From contig JAUXVF010000029.1 of NCBI GenBank assembly GCA_030680355.1, forward strand, positions 62,001 through 126,000: DNA of 64,000 nucleotides, in the 5' to 3' direction. A program made the position numbers and the translations under genes. Shown here one piece after another: positions 50,603 through 60,865 of this stretch. The notes beneath the pieces were generated by a model, which did no database searches, was not told the origin of the DNA, and saw only the letters and a program-made list of their open reading frames with translations. The first letter of the stretch is position 1, and each line of letters starts with the position of its first letter. This stretch comes from Caulobacter sp. Its GTDB lineage: Bacteria; Pseudomonadota; Alphaproteobacteria; Caulobacterales; Caulobacteraceae.

Positions 50603-51526
50603 ATGAACCGCGTCGCCACCGCCAACAGCTATTCGACCGTCCTCACCGATCTGATGCGCGCCCAGGTGCGCCAGCAGGACGCCAGCAACCAGGTTTCCAG
50701 CGGCAAGATCGCCTCGGATCTGAAGGGATTTTCGCGCCAGGCCGAGACCCTGCTGGCCACCCGCTCGATCCAGACCAAGGTCGACGGCTTCCTGGCCGAG
50801 GGCCAGACCCTGACCTCGAAGCTGGAATCCCAGGCCCTGGCCCTGACCCAGACCGCCGACGCCGCCCAGGGCGCCCGTCAGGCCATCGCCGAGGCCCTGG
50901 CCACCGGTCACGGCGACGCCCTGATGAGCGAGATGTCGAGCTGGTTCTCCTCGGCCTCCGACTCGCTCAACGCCCGGTTCGGCGGTCGCTATCTGTTCGC
51001 CGGCGGCCAGGTCGACACCCAGCCGGTCACCGCGACCTCCCTGGCCGACCTGACCACCCAGCCGACCGTGGCCAGCTTCTTCAAGAACGACGCCCTGGTC
51101 CCGACCAACCGGCTCGATGAATCGACCACCATCCAGTCGGGCTTTCTGGCCGACCAGCTGGGTTCGGGCCTGTTCACCGCCTTCCGCCAGGTTCAGGACT
51201 TCGTCGACGTCAACGGCGCCTTCACCGGCAAGCTGACCACCGCCCAGGAAACCTTCCTGCAGGGCATGCTGGCCAGTTTCGACACCGCCCGCACCGACCT
51301 GACCGGCGCCGCCGCCCGCAACGGCCTGACCCAGAACCGCGTCGACAAGACCATGGAAACCCAGGGCGCCCGCAAGACCATGCTCGAGGGCATGGTCGGC
51401 GGCATGACCGACGTTGACATGGCCGACGCGATCAGCCGCCTGCAACAGGCCCAGACCGCCGTCGAAGCCTCGGCCCAGGTGTTCAACACCCTCAGCCAGA
51501 GCTCCCTGCTGGCGCTGCTGAAGTAA
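50603..51526 (+). CDS. flgL: Flagellin-like hook-associated protein FlgL
   Basis: Flagellin-fold ends, follows flgK: MNRVATANSYSTVLTDLMRAQVRQQDASNQVSSGKIASDLKGF...AQVFNTLSQSSLLALLK. Confidence 0.9.
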   Translation: MNRVATANSYSTVLTDLMRAQVRQQDASNQVSSGKIASDLKGFSRQAETLLATRSIQTKVDGFLAEGQTLTSKLESQALALTQTADAAQGARQAIAEALATGHGDALMSEMSSWFSSASDSLNARFGGRYLFAGGQVDTQPVTATSLADLTTQPTVASFFKNDALVPTNRLDESTTIQSGFLADQLGSGLFTAFRQVQDFVDVNGAFTGKLTTAQETFLQGMLASFDTARTDLTGAAARNGLTQNRVDKTMETQGARKTMLEGMVGGMTDVDMADAISRLQQAQTAVEASAQVFNTLSQSSLLALLK

Positions 51527-51645
51527 CGGCGCCGCGGGACGGCTGTCTCCCCGCCGGGCGGCCGTACGCCGGGACCTGTGATATTCGGCGGCGTGCGGAC
51601 AACCCGCCCCACTCCACCTCGTCGCACCGACGCCTTACAGCCAAA

Positions 51646-51667
51646 AGATAGTGACCAATTACTTTCT
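51646..51667. promoter_or_regulatory. Candidate TetR operator
   Basis: AGATAGTGA-CCAA-TTACTTTCT inverted repeat (7/9 arm matches). Confidence 0.45.
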
Positions 51668-51686
51668 TTCGGCTATGTATCTGGCC

Positions 51687-52289
51687 ATGACTCGTCAAAA
51701 TCTCCCCGCTGCTCAACGCCGAGAAGTGACCGTGGAAGCGGTCGTTGACCTCGCTGCTACGCGTAATCCCGCCGAGATCACGACGGGACAGATCGCTGAG
51801 CATATGCGGCTGACCCAAGGGGCGCTGTTCCGTCACTTTCCGACCAAGGACGCGGTCTGGGATGCTGTTATGGTCTGGACGGCCGACCAGCTCACCCGAC
51901 GACTTGACCATGCCGAGGCGAGAGGCTCGTCGCCCCTGTCCGCGCTTGAGCAGATGTTTCTGGCGCACGTCGATTTCGTCGTGGCCCGGCCTGGCGTCCC
52001 CCGCATTCTGTTCGGAGAGTTGCAGCGCACCGGTGACACGGCCGCGAAGCGAAGCGCACGGGCGCTGATCAACGGGTATCGAGCACGCCTTGTGAAGCTT
52101 CTCGATCGTTGCCGCGCCAATGGTGATCTGCCCGCCGACCTTGATACCGAGGCGGCCGCAACCCTGTTTGTTGGCACGATCCAGGGTCTGGTGATGCAGG
52201 CCATGATGACCGGAGATCTCAACGCCATGCGGGCCATGGCCGGGCGGGTGTTCGGCATCTACCTCAAGGGTATTGGGGGGCGGACATGA
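51687..52289 (+). CDS. TetR-family regulator (start ATG 51687 preferred to GTG 51651)
   Basis: VTVEAVVDLAATRNPAEITTGQIAEHMRLTQGALFRHFPTKDAVWDAV. Confidence 0.9.
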   Translation: MTRQNLPAAQRREVTVEAVVDLAATRNPAEITTGQIAEHMRLTQGALFRHFPTKDAVWDAVMVWTADQLTRRLDHAEARGSSPLSALEQMFLAHVDFVVARPGVPRILFGELQRTGDTAAKRSARALINGYRARLVKLLDRCRANGDLPADLDTEAAATLFVGTIQGLVMQAMMTGDLNAMRAMAGRVFGIYLKGIGGRT

Positions 52290-53476
52290 AGATCGCCCTG
52301 CCAGGCAATCGGCGGACATGGCTGTTGGTCGCCGTCATGACGCCGCTCATCCTTCTGTTTGCTTACGTCGCGCTGCGTTCAGGCCCACTTGCGCCGGTGC
52401 CGGTCACCTTGGTGGCAGTGAAGGAAGAGGCGATCTCCCCATCCCTCTTCGGCATCGGCGTCGTCGAGGCGCGCTACACCCACCGTGTGGGCCCCACGAC
52501 CGCCGGGCGCGTGCGCGCGCTGCTGGTGGATGTCGGCGACACTGTCGTCGCCGGCCAGCCACTCGCTGAAATCGACCCGATCGACCTTGATGAACGCATT
52601 GCCGCGCAGGCCGGCGCGGAAGGGCGGTCCATCGCGCTCGAGCGCGCCGCGCGGGCGCAGCTTATCGACGCTCAGGCCCGAGCGCAGCTGGCCCGAACAC
52701 AGGCCAATCGCGCCGAACAGCTCCTCAAGGGAGGCTGGACAAGTCAGGCGGCCGTCGATGTGCGGCGTCAGGAACTTCAGGTGGCGGAAGCCGGTGCGGC
52801 GACGGCGCAGGCCAATGTGGCGGCGGCCTCACAGGATCGCGGGCGCGCCGGCGCGGACCGCGCGGCGCTCGTCCGCCAGAAAGCTAATCTGCGCCTTGTC
52901 GCCCCGGCCGGCGGACTTGTCGTTCGCCGCGCGGTGGAACCTGGAACCACCGTAGTCGCCGGGCAAGCGGTCGTGGAGATTATCGACCCCGCCAACCTCT
53001 GGATCAATGCGCGCTTCGACCAGCTCCAATCGACCGGCCTTCGAGCTGGACTGGGCGCGCGGGTCTTGCTCCGGTCGCGCGCCGGAACTCCGTTGGCAGG
53101 GCGTGTCGTCCGCAGCGAGCCGATGGCCGACGCGGTCACCGAGGAGGTGATGGCCAAGATCGCGTTCGAGACGCCAAACCTGCCACCCGTTGGCGAACTG
53201 GCGGAAGTGACGGTAATCCTGCCGCCCGCCAGAAAGTCACTCGTCGTGCCGAGCGCTGCCATTCATCGCGTCAAGGGCGAGTCCGGCGTGTGGGTTGTCG
53301 AAGGCGGCAAGCTCCGCTTCCAGGCAGCCACAACCGGCGCAACGGATATCCATGGCGCCGTCCAGATCTTGAGCGGGCTGGAACAGGGCGCACGCGTGGT
53401 GGTGTACAGTCAACGCGCCCTGACTGCCCGCACGCGCATCCGGATTGTCGACCGGATTGTAGGTAGCGGACAATGA
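52286..53476 (+). CDS. HlyD/RND-type periplasmic adaptor
   Basis: VGPTTAGRVRALLVDVGDTVVAGQPLAEIDPIDL...LVAPAGGLVVRRAVEPGTTVVAGQAVVEIIDPANLWINARFD; ATGA overlap with TetR. Confidence 0.88.
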   Translation: MKIALPGNRRTWLLVAVMTPLILLFAYVALRSGPLAPVPVTLVAVKEEAISPSLFGIGVVEARYTHRVGPTTAGRVRALLVDVGDTVVAGQPLAEIDPIDLDERIAAQAGAEGRSIALERAARAQLIDAQARAQLARTQANRAEQLLKGGWTSQAAVDVRRQELQVAEAGAATAQANVAAASQDRGRAGADRAALVRQKANLRLVAPAGGLVVRRAVEPGTTVVAGQAVVEIIDPANLWINARFDQLQSTGLRAGLGARVLLRSRAGTPLAGRVVRSEPMADAVTEEVMAKIAFETPNLPPVGELAEVTVILPPARKSLVVPSAAIHRVKGESGVWVVEGGKLRFQAATTGATDIHGAVQILSGLEQGARVVVYSQRALTARTRIRIVDRIVGSGQ

Positions 53477-54675
53477 TCAGCCTTGCCGGTCGTGACATCC
53501 TCCATAGCTGGGGGAAGTTCGTCTTCACCGGCATCGGGCTGGGGCTGCTGATCGGCGTCACCCTGACCATGGCCGGTGTCTATCGCGGCATGGTCGATGA
53601 CGCCCAGGCGATGCTGGACAACAGCGGCGCCGATCTTTGGGTGGTGCAGAGAAACACGCTCGGCCCCTATGCCGAGCCCTCAAGTATCAACGATGATGTC
53701 GACCGGTCGATCCGCGCCATGCCCGGCGTCGCGCGGGCGGCCAACGTGACCTACCTGACCATGCAGATCGATCACGCCGGCCGCGACGTTCGGGTCATGA
53801 TGGTCGGCATTGAAGCCGCGTCGCCGGGTGAACCCGGTCAGCCGCCCCATCTCATTGCCGGGCGGCAGATCGTGCGCGCTCACTACGAGGCGGTCGCCGA
53901 CATGAAGACCGGCTTTGATCTGGGTGATGTCGTCCATGTGCGACGCAACCGCTACGTCATTGTGGGGCTGACCAGCCGTATGGTGTCGTCAGGCGGCGAC
54001 CCCATGTTGTTCATCCCCCTGAAGGACGCCCAGCAGGCCCAGTTCCTGAAGGACAGTGACGCGATCGTCCGCCAGCGCGCTCGCACGGCCCAAAATCCGG
54101 CGCTTAATCCCCCCGGAAATCCCGGCATGATCGACGCCGTGACCGCCTCTCAGACCAGCAATCCCTATGTCAATGTCGTCCTGGTGCAGATCAAGGAGGG
54201 CTTCAGCCCCGATCAGGTGGCCGAGCCGATCCGGCGTTGGCAGAGACTCACCGTCTATACCCGGGCGGAGATGGAGGAGATTCTGGTCGACAAGCTGATC
54301 GCCACATCCGCGCGTCAGATCAGCATGTTTCTCGTCATCCTCTCCATCGTCAGCGCGGCGATCGTCGCCTTCATCATCTACACGCTGACCATGGGCAAGA
54401 TCCGAGAGATTGCGGTGCTCAAGCTGATCGGCACACGCAACCGAACCATCTCGCTCATGATCCTGCAGCAGGCGCTCGGACTTGGCCTGATCGGCTTTGT
54501 CGTCGGCAAGATCGCCGCCACCTTCTGGGCTCCGATCTTCCCCAAATACGTTCTGCTATTGTCCGGCGATTCCCTGCGCGGCTTCGTCGCCGTCATGGTG
54601 ATCTGCGCGATCGCCAGTCTGCTTGCCATCCGCGCCGCGCTGAGGATCGATCCGGCGGAGGCCATCGGTGGCTAA
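53473..54675 (+). CDS. ABC transporter permease (FtsX/MacB/DevC-like)
   Basis: N-terminal TM, large periplasmic domain, C-terminal FtsX-type helices; ATGA overlap with adaptor gene. Confidence 0.88.
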   Translation: MISLAGRDILHSWGKFVFTGIGLGLLIGVTLTMAGVYRGMVDDAQAMLDNSGADLWVVQRNTLGPYAEPSSINDDVDRSIRAMPGVARAANVTYLTMQIDHAGRDVRVMMVGIEAASPGEPGQPPHLIAGRQIVRAHYEAVADMKTGFDLGDVVHVRRNRYVIVGLTSRMVSSGGDPMLFIPLKDAQQAQFLKDSDAIVRQRARTAQNPALNPPGNPGMIDAVTASQTSNPYVNVVLVQIKEGFSPDQVAEPIRRWQRLTVYTRAEMEEILVDKLIATSARQISMFLVILSIVSAAIVAFIIYTLTMGKIREIAVLKLIGTRNRTISLMILQQALGLGLIGFVVGKIAATFWAPIFPKYVLLLSGDSLRGFVAVMVICAIASLLAIRAALRIDPAEAIGG

Positions 54676-55375
54676 CGGCATCCGCATCGAAAACCTCGTC
54701 AAGACCTACGGGGAGGGCGATACAGCCGTCCATGCGCTGCGGGGCGTTGACATGCATGTCGCGCCCGGAGAGGTCGTCGGCCTGATCGGACCGTCGGGAT
54801 CGGGCAAAAGCACGCTGCTCAAATGTCTAGGCGCGGTGATCGAGCCAACGTCTGGGCGAATGACGATCGGCGATCAGACAATTTACGACAACGCATGGAA
54901 AATTCCGGATCTTCGCGCGCTCCGGCGTGACCGGATCGGCTTCATCTTTCAGTCGCCCTATCTGATCCCGTTTCTCGATGTCACCGACAATGTCGCCCTC
55001 TTGCCGATGCTCGCCGGGGTTACCAACGTCGAAGCCCGCGCGCGCGCGGTGGAGCTGCTGACGGCGCTCGACGTCGCCCACCGCGCCAAGGCCATGCCAT
55101 CGCAGCTTTCAGGGGGAGAACAGCAGCGTGTCGCCATCGCCAGGGCGCTTGTAAGCCGCCCGCCCGTCATTCTCGCCGATGAGCCGACAGCGCCGCTCGA
55201 CGGCGAACGGGCGCTGGCGGTGGTTAAGATTCTGAACGACATGGCGGCCCGCTACCAGACCGCGATCATCATCGTCACGCATGACGAGAAGATCATCCCC
55301 ACGTTCAAACGCCTCTACCACATCCGGGATGGCCGGACTCACGAGGAAGGCGGCGGGACGGAAACGACATCTTGA
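54668..55375 (+). CDS. ABC transporter ATP-binding protein (LolD/MacB-type)
   Basis: GLIGPSGSGKSTLLKCLG Walker A, LSGGEQQRVAIARALV signature, VILADEPTAPLD Walker B. Confidence 0.95.
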   Translation: MANGIRIENLVKTYGEGDTAVHALRGVDMHVAPGEVVGLIGPSGSGKSTLLKCLGAVIEPTSGRMTIGDQTIYDNAWKIPDLRALRRDRIGFIFQSPYLIPFLDVTDNVALLPMLAGVTNVEARARAVELLTALDVAHRAKAMPSQLSGGEQQRVAIARALVSRPPVILADEPTAPLDGERALAVVKILNDMAARYQTAIIIVTHDEKIIPTFKRLYHIRDGRTHEEGGGTETTS

Positions 55376-55443
55376 CCCTCTTGGCGGCAGCGCCGCCGCG
55401 CCCCCGGTCGCAATTTGCGCCCCGAGCCTCTAAATAGCGCCGG

Positions 55444-56613
55444 ATGAACGCCCTGCTTCCCCCTACAGACATCGCCGACGACGTCGTGCGCGCGGCCGTG
55501 GGCCTGCCGGTCGGCGCGCGGGTGGTGGCGGCGATGTCGGGCGGGGTCGACTCGACGGTGACCGCGGCGCTGCTGGCCAGGGCCGGCTATGACGTCGTCG
55601 GGGTGACGCTGCAGCTCTATGACCATGGGGCGGCGGTGCAGAAGAAGGGCGCCTGCTGCGCCGGCCAGGATATCCTCGACGCCCGCCAGGCGGCCGAGAG
55701 CATCGGCATCCCCCACTATGTGCTCGACTACGAAAGCCGGTTTCGCGACCAGGTGATCGAGGAGTTCGCCGACGCCTATCTGCGCGGCGAGACGCCGATC
55801 CCCTGCATTCGCTGCAATCAGACGGTCAAGTTCCGGGACCTGCTGGACGTGGCGAAGGATCTGGGCGCGGCGGCCATGGCCACCGGCCACTATGTGCGGC
55901 GCGAGGACGGGCCCGGCGGGCCACGGCTGCACCGCGCCGTCGATGCGGCCCGCGACCAGAGCTATTTCCTGTTCGCCACCACCCGCGAGCAGCTCGACTT
56001 CCTGCGCTTTCCGCTCGGCGGCCTGCCCAAGCCGGCGGTGCGCGGGGTCGCGGCCGGGATGGATCTGGCCGCCGCCGACAAGCCCGACAGCCAGGACATC
56101 TGTTTCGTGCCCGAGGGCAAGTATCACACCCTGATCGACCGGCTGCGCCCGCACGGGGCCGAGGCCGGCGAGGTGGTGCATCTCGACGGCCGGGTGATGG
56201 GCCGTCACGAGGGCGTGACCCGCTACACCATCGGCCAGCGTCGGGGTCTGAACATCGGCGGCGGCGATCCGCTGTTCGTGGTGCGTATCGACGCCGAGGC
56301 GCGTCAGGTCGTGGTCGGGCCGCGCGAGGCGCTGCTGGTTTCGGCCCTGACGCTGAAGGAAGACAACTGGCTGGGCGATGAGGCGACGATCGCGGGCGCC
56401 GCCGACGCCGGCCGGCCGGTGCTGGCCCGGGTCCGCTCGACCCGCGAGCCGGTCGCCGGGCGGCTGGCCCGGGTCGCCGGCGGGATCGGGGTCGTGCTCG
56501 ACGTTCCCGAGGAAGGCGTGGCCCCCGGCCAGGCCTGCGTGCTTTACGCGCCCGAGGATCCCAGCCGGGTTCTGGGCGGCGGCTTTATCGCCAGCGCCGT
56601 GCGCGGGGCCTGA
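55444..56613 (+). CDS. mnmA: tRNA-specific 2-thiouridylase MnmA
   Basis: [73 protein letters not shown]. Confidence 0.97.
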   Translation: MNALLPPTDIADDVVRAAVGLPVGARVVAAMSGGVDSTVTAALLARAGYDVVGVTLQLYDHGAAVQKKGACCAGQDILDARQAAESIGIPHYVLDYESRFRDQVIEEFADAYLRGETPIPCIRCNQTVKFRDLLDVAKDLGAAAMATGHYVRREDGPGGPRLHRAVDAARDQSYFLFATTREQLDFLRFPLGGLPKPAVRGVAAGMDLAAADKPDSQDICFVPEGKYHTLIDRLRPHGAEAGEVVHLDGRVMGRHEGVTRYTIGQRRGLNIGGGDPLFVVRIDAEARQVVVGPREALLVSALTLKEDNWLGDEATIAGAADAGRPVLARVRSTREPVAGRLARVAGGIGVVLDVPEEGVAPGQACVLYAPEDPSRVLGGGFIASAVRGA

Positions 56614-56721
56614 CAGGCGGCGGCGCGGCGTTAAGGACTCGCCGCCAACGCCGCGGCCCGGATGACGTCGTTATCCCGAACGGGCCGCCGACGCCCCTCC
56701 CCCACTGCCACAACGGTTTTC

Positions 56722-56915
56722 GGAATCCCCATGGAATCCCTGTGGAATCCCCGATCACGAAAGAGTCATCCACGCATTGACTCGATGGCGCGACATCGCC
56801 GCTTGCCTCCGATTCGCAAATCGCCTTAACGATTCTTTTCGAAGGGTCTTTCACCATTAACGAGTCTTAAAGCAGCCCACCGGCAATGTTGCCGCTGAGC
56901 TTCGAGGGCGGATTC
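56722..56915. promoter_or_regulatory. ctrA upstream region: nine GANTC (CcrM) sites and two TTAACGANTCTT repeats
   Basis: GANTC at 56723, 56734, 56745, 56764, 56780, 56812, 56831, 56862, 56911; TTAACGATTCTT at 56826 and TTAACGAGTCTT at 56857. Confidence 0.7.
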
Positions 56916-56961
56916 CGCCGACGTCAATTGTTACCGCGGTCGGGCCGCGGGGAGGGGATCG

Positions 56962-57657
56962 ATGCGCGTACTGTTGATTGAAGATGACAGCGCGACGGCT
57001 CAGACCATCGAGCTGATGCTGAAGTCAGAAGGCTTCAACGTTTATACGACCGACCTGGGTGAGGAAGGCGTCGATCTGGGCAAGATCTACGACTACGACC
57101 TCATCCTGCTCGACCTGAACCTGCCCGACATGAGCGGCATGGACGTGCTGCGCACGCTGCGCAACGGTAAGATCAACACGCCGATCATGATCCTCAGCGG
57201 TTCGGCCGAGATCGACACCAAGGTCAAGACCCTGGGCGGCGGCGCCGACGACTACATGACCAAGCCGTTCCACAAGGATGAAATGGTCGCTCGCATCCAC
57301 GCCGTGGTGCGACGCTCCAAGGGCCACTCCCAGGCGGTCATCCAGACCGGCGAGATCGGCGTCAACCTCGACGCCAAGACCGTGGAAGTGAACGGCCTGC
57401 GGGTCCACCTGACCGGCAAGGAGTACCAGATGCTGGAGCTCCTCTCCCTGCGCAAGGGCACGACCCTGACCAAGGAGATGTTCCTCAACCACCTTTACGG
57501 CGGCATGGACGAGCCCGAGCTGAAGATCATCGACGTCTTCATCTGCAAGCTGCGCAAGAAGCTGGCCACCGCTTCGGGCGGCAACCATCACATCGAGACG
57601 GTCTGGGGCCGCGGCTATGTGCTGCGCGATCCGCAGGGCGAGGTCGCCGCGGCCTGA
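56962..57657 (+). CDS. ctrA: Cell-cycle response regulator CtrA
   Basis: [67 protein letters not shown]...[21 protein letters not shown]. Confidence 0.98.
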   Translation: MRVLLIEDDSATAQTIELMLKSEGFNVYTTDLGEEGVDLGKIYDYDLILLDLNLPDMSGMDVLRTLRNGKINTPIMILSGSAEIDTKVKTLGGGADDYMTKPFHKDEMVARIHAVVRRSKGHSQAVIQTGEIGVNLDAKTVEVNGLRVHLTGKEYQMLELLSLRKGTTLTKEMFLNHLYGGMDEPELKIIDVFICKLRKKLATASGGNHHIETVWGRGYVLRDPQGEVAAA

Positions 57658-57686
57658 CGCGACGCTACACCCGCAAGACACCGACA

Positions 57687-57715
57687 GCGCCCGCCGGTTC
57701 TCCGGCGGGCGTTTT
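57687..57715 (+). terminator. ctrA intrinsic terminator
   Basis: cgcccgccgg-ttct-ccggcgggcg followed by TTTT. Confidence 0.85.
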
Positions 57716-57801
57716 CCGTTGCGGCCACGCCCAACGGACGGTTGCGCGCCGGCCGCCGACATGGCCCCCTGCCCGCCTTGAGCGGTTCGGGGAGGAACGG
57801 C

Positions 57802-60180
57802 ATGGGACGGATGATCGCGCTGGCGGCGGCCCTGACGGGCGCCCTGCTGCTGGCCTGGACCGGAACCCGGACGCCTGATCCGGCCAGGGGGCCGTCCGCC
57901 CCTACCGCCTTCTCCACCGAAAAGGCGCTGGCCGACATCGGCCAGATCGCCAGAGCGCCGCATCCGGGCGGTTCAGCGGCCAACGCCAGGGTTCGCGACT
58001 ATCTGACGGCCCGCATGACCGCCCTGGGCCTGGAGCCCGCCCTGCAGAGCGGCTTTGGCGTCGAGACCCGCCCGTATCGTGGCGCGACCTGGGTTGTCGG
58101 CGGTCAGGTCGAGAACATCGTGGGGGTGCTGCCGGGCCTTGATCGCGACAAGCCGGCCCTGGCCCTGATGGCCCATTACGACAGCGTGCCGGCCTCCCCC
58201 GGCGCGGCCGACGACGCCACCGGCGTGGCGGTCGTTCTTGACGTCGTCCGCGCGCTGAAAGCCCGCGGACCCCCCAGGCGCGACGTCATCGTCATCCTGA
58301 CCGACGGCGAGGAGGCCGGCCTGCTCGGGGCCCGGGTCTTCTTCCGCGATCATCCACTACGCAGCCGGATCGGTCTGCTGATCAATCTGGAAAGTCGCGG
58401 CGGCGGCGGCCGCGCCAACATGTTCCAGACCGGCCCGGACAACGGCGAGCTGATCTCGACCTTCGCCCGCACGGCGGTGCGCCCGATCAGCAACGCCCTG
58501 GCCGTCTTCCTCTATGAGAACATGCCCAACGACACCGATTTCACGGTGTCCAACGCCGCCGGCGTCCGGGGGCTCAACTACGCCTTCGTCGGTCGCCAGT
58601 TCGACTATCATTCGCCGACCTCGACCCTGGCCAATCTCGACAAGGGTTCGGTGCGCCACATGGGCGACCAGGCCCTGGCCGCCGCCGCCGACCTGGCCTT
58701 CGCGGACGCCCTGCCCGGCAAGTCGCCCGACGCTGTCTACAGCCAGACCTTCGGCGACCATGTCCTGGCCTATCCGGCCGGAGGCGGCTGGATCGTGCTG
58801 CTGATCGCGGCGGGACTGATCACCCTGGCGGCCACGCGCGCCCGCCGGGCCGGTGGCCTGAGTCTCATCGATACGGCCCGCGGCGCGGGCGCCGCCCTGT
58901 TCCTGCTGATCGCCGGCGCCCTGCTGTTGCATCTGGCGCGCAAGGCGACCGGCGTAGGCTTCGGCTTCATGGAGCAACGCCCCCTTCTGGCCCAGTGGGG
59001 TCTGTGGGAGACCACCCTGGCCCTGATGGGGGTCGGCCTGCTGCTGCTGGTTCCTGTGCTTCAGGCCCGCGGCGGGGCGCGATGGGCGCTGGCGGCCACG
59101 GCCCTGGTCGCTGGACTGCTGTGTTCGGTGTTCGGCGGTTAGGACCCGACCGGGCTTGGTCTGGGCGTCGCGGCCGCGGCCCTGGCGGCGGTGAGCTTCG
59201 GCCGACCACCGGCCCTGTCCGGGGCCTGGCTGGGCGTGCTGGCCACCGGCCTCATCGCCGCCGTCGCCCTGCAGGCCACCCTGGCCGCTGTCGCCTTCCT
59301 CGTCGCCTGGCCCCTGGTCCTGGCCTCGCTCGGCGCAGCGGCGACCCGGCTGGGGGCCCGGGACGACCTCATCGCTTCCGCCGCCCTGGCCGTGCTGGCG
59401 GCGCTGGGCGGCGGCTGGCTGGCGGTGTTCTTCCACGGCGTGGCGCAGGGCCTCGACCTGCCGGCGCTCCTTGGCCTGTTCCTGTGGCTGGGCGCCCTGC
59501 TGCTCTGGCCGCTGGCCTGGCCGGCCAAGACGGCGCGGCGGGTGAGGACGCCCGCGCTGACCGTCCTCGCCCTGGGTCTGGTCCTGCTGGGCGTAGTCCG
59601 GGTCAAGGATCCCTGGACGGCGCGACACCCCCAGGCCACCACGGTCTTCCATGTCACCGACGACGTGACGGGCAAGACCTGGCTCGCCGCCGCAACGCCC
59701 GATCTCGACGCCTGGAGCCGCGCCGCCCTGACCGCCGGCGGCGGCGAGGTCAGCCGGCAGGACATCGCCCCGCTCGGACGCGGCCCCGTCTGGGCCGCCG
59801 CCGCACCCCCCGTGGCGGCCGGGACGGCCCGGGTGCTGGTGGATCAACTGCCGGACGGCCGGACGCGGGTCACCCTGCCCCAGGCCCGCGTGGCGTTGGT
59901 CGAGGTGCGCGCCGACAGGCCCCTGACGACGCTTGAGATCAATGGGCAAACCGTGACGCTGCAGGCCAAGCCCGGCGACTGGATCCACGTCCGGCTGGCG
60001 GGGATTGCGGCGCCGGGTCACCTGATCCTCGCGGGCCCAACGGTCGAGGTGCGCTACTCGCTGGTCACCGAGGGCTGGCCAGCGACCGCAAAGCCGCTGC
60101 CGCCCCGCCCGGGCGACGTCATGGCCTTTGATCTGTCGGACTCGGCGGTCCGGACCGGGACGGTGAAGGCGGCCTTCTAG
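57802..60180 (+). pseudogene. M28-family peptidase with C-terminal membrane domain, split by an in-frame TAG at 59140-59142
   Basis: 5' part 57802-59142 has MAHYDSVPASPGAADDATGVAVVLDVVRAL and LTDGEEAGLLGA; the same frame stays open from 59143 to 60180 with continuing membrane domain. Confidence 0.75.
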
Positions 60181-60267
60181 GCTCCCTACGCCAGCCGTTT
60201 TTCCTGGCCTCTTGATTTTGGTCTATTATTCTATATTTCTCGAATTATCGATATTATGGAGCCCACC

Positions 60268-60705
60268 ATGAACCGCCTGCATCTGCACATCGCCGTCGAC
60301 GACCTGTCCCGCTCGATCGGCTTCTACTCGACCCTGTTCGGCGCCCAGCCCTCAGTGGTGAAGGACGACTACGCCAAATGGATGCTCGAGGACCCGCGGG
60401 TGAACCTGGCCATCTCGCAGCGCGGGCGCGGCGCGCCCGGCGTCGACCATGTCGGCATCCAGGCCGAGACCGCCGATGAGCTGACCGCCATCGCCACCCG
60501 CCTCAAGGCCGCCGGCGAGACCACCTTCGACCAGGAAGCGACCACCTGCTGCTACGCCCGCTCGGACAAGAGCTGGGTGACCGACCCGTCCGGCGTTCGC
60601 TGGGAAACCTTCCACACCTTCGGCGAGGCGGTGACCTACGGCGAGGATGAGGTCGTGCCGGCGACGACCGTGGCGAGTCCGGTGGTGACGGGCTGCTGTG
60701 GCTGA
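60268..60705 (+). CDS. arsI: ArsI-type glyoxalase-fold protein (C-As lyase)
   Basis: MNRLHLHIAVDDLSRSIGFYSTLFGAQPSVVKDDYAKWMLEDPRVNLAIS...ATTCCYARSDKSWVTDPSGVRWE with vicinal Cys pair. Confidence 0.88.
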   Translation: MNRLHLHIAVDDLSRSIGFYSTLFGAQPSVVKDDYAKWMLEDPRVNLAISQRGRGAPGVDHVGIQAETADELTAIATRLKAAGETTFDQEATTCCYARSDKSWVTDPSGVRWETFHTFGEAVTYGEDEVVPATTVASPVVTGCCG

Positions 60706-60865
60706 GTGCGTGGTTCGAGACGCGGACCTGAGGGTCCGCTCCTCACCATGACGAGCACTTTGCAGCCCACCCCTGTTCGTCATCCTGGGGAGCGAGCTTC
60801 AAGCGAGCGTCTCGAAGGACGCATACTGACACCCGCCCGTCACAAAATTCGGCTATTCTCGAATC

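Noticed and set aside
48335-51445. 1036-aa minus-strand ORF opposite flgK/flgL
   Set aside because: Antisense shadow ORF; flgK and flgL are well supported on the plus strand
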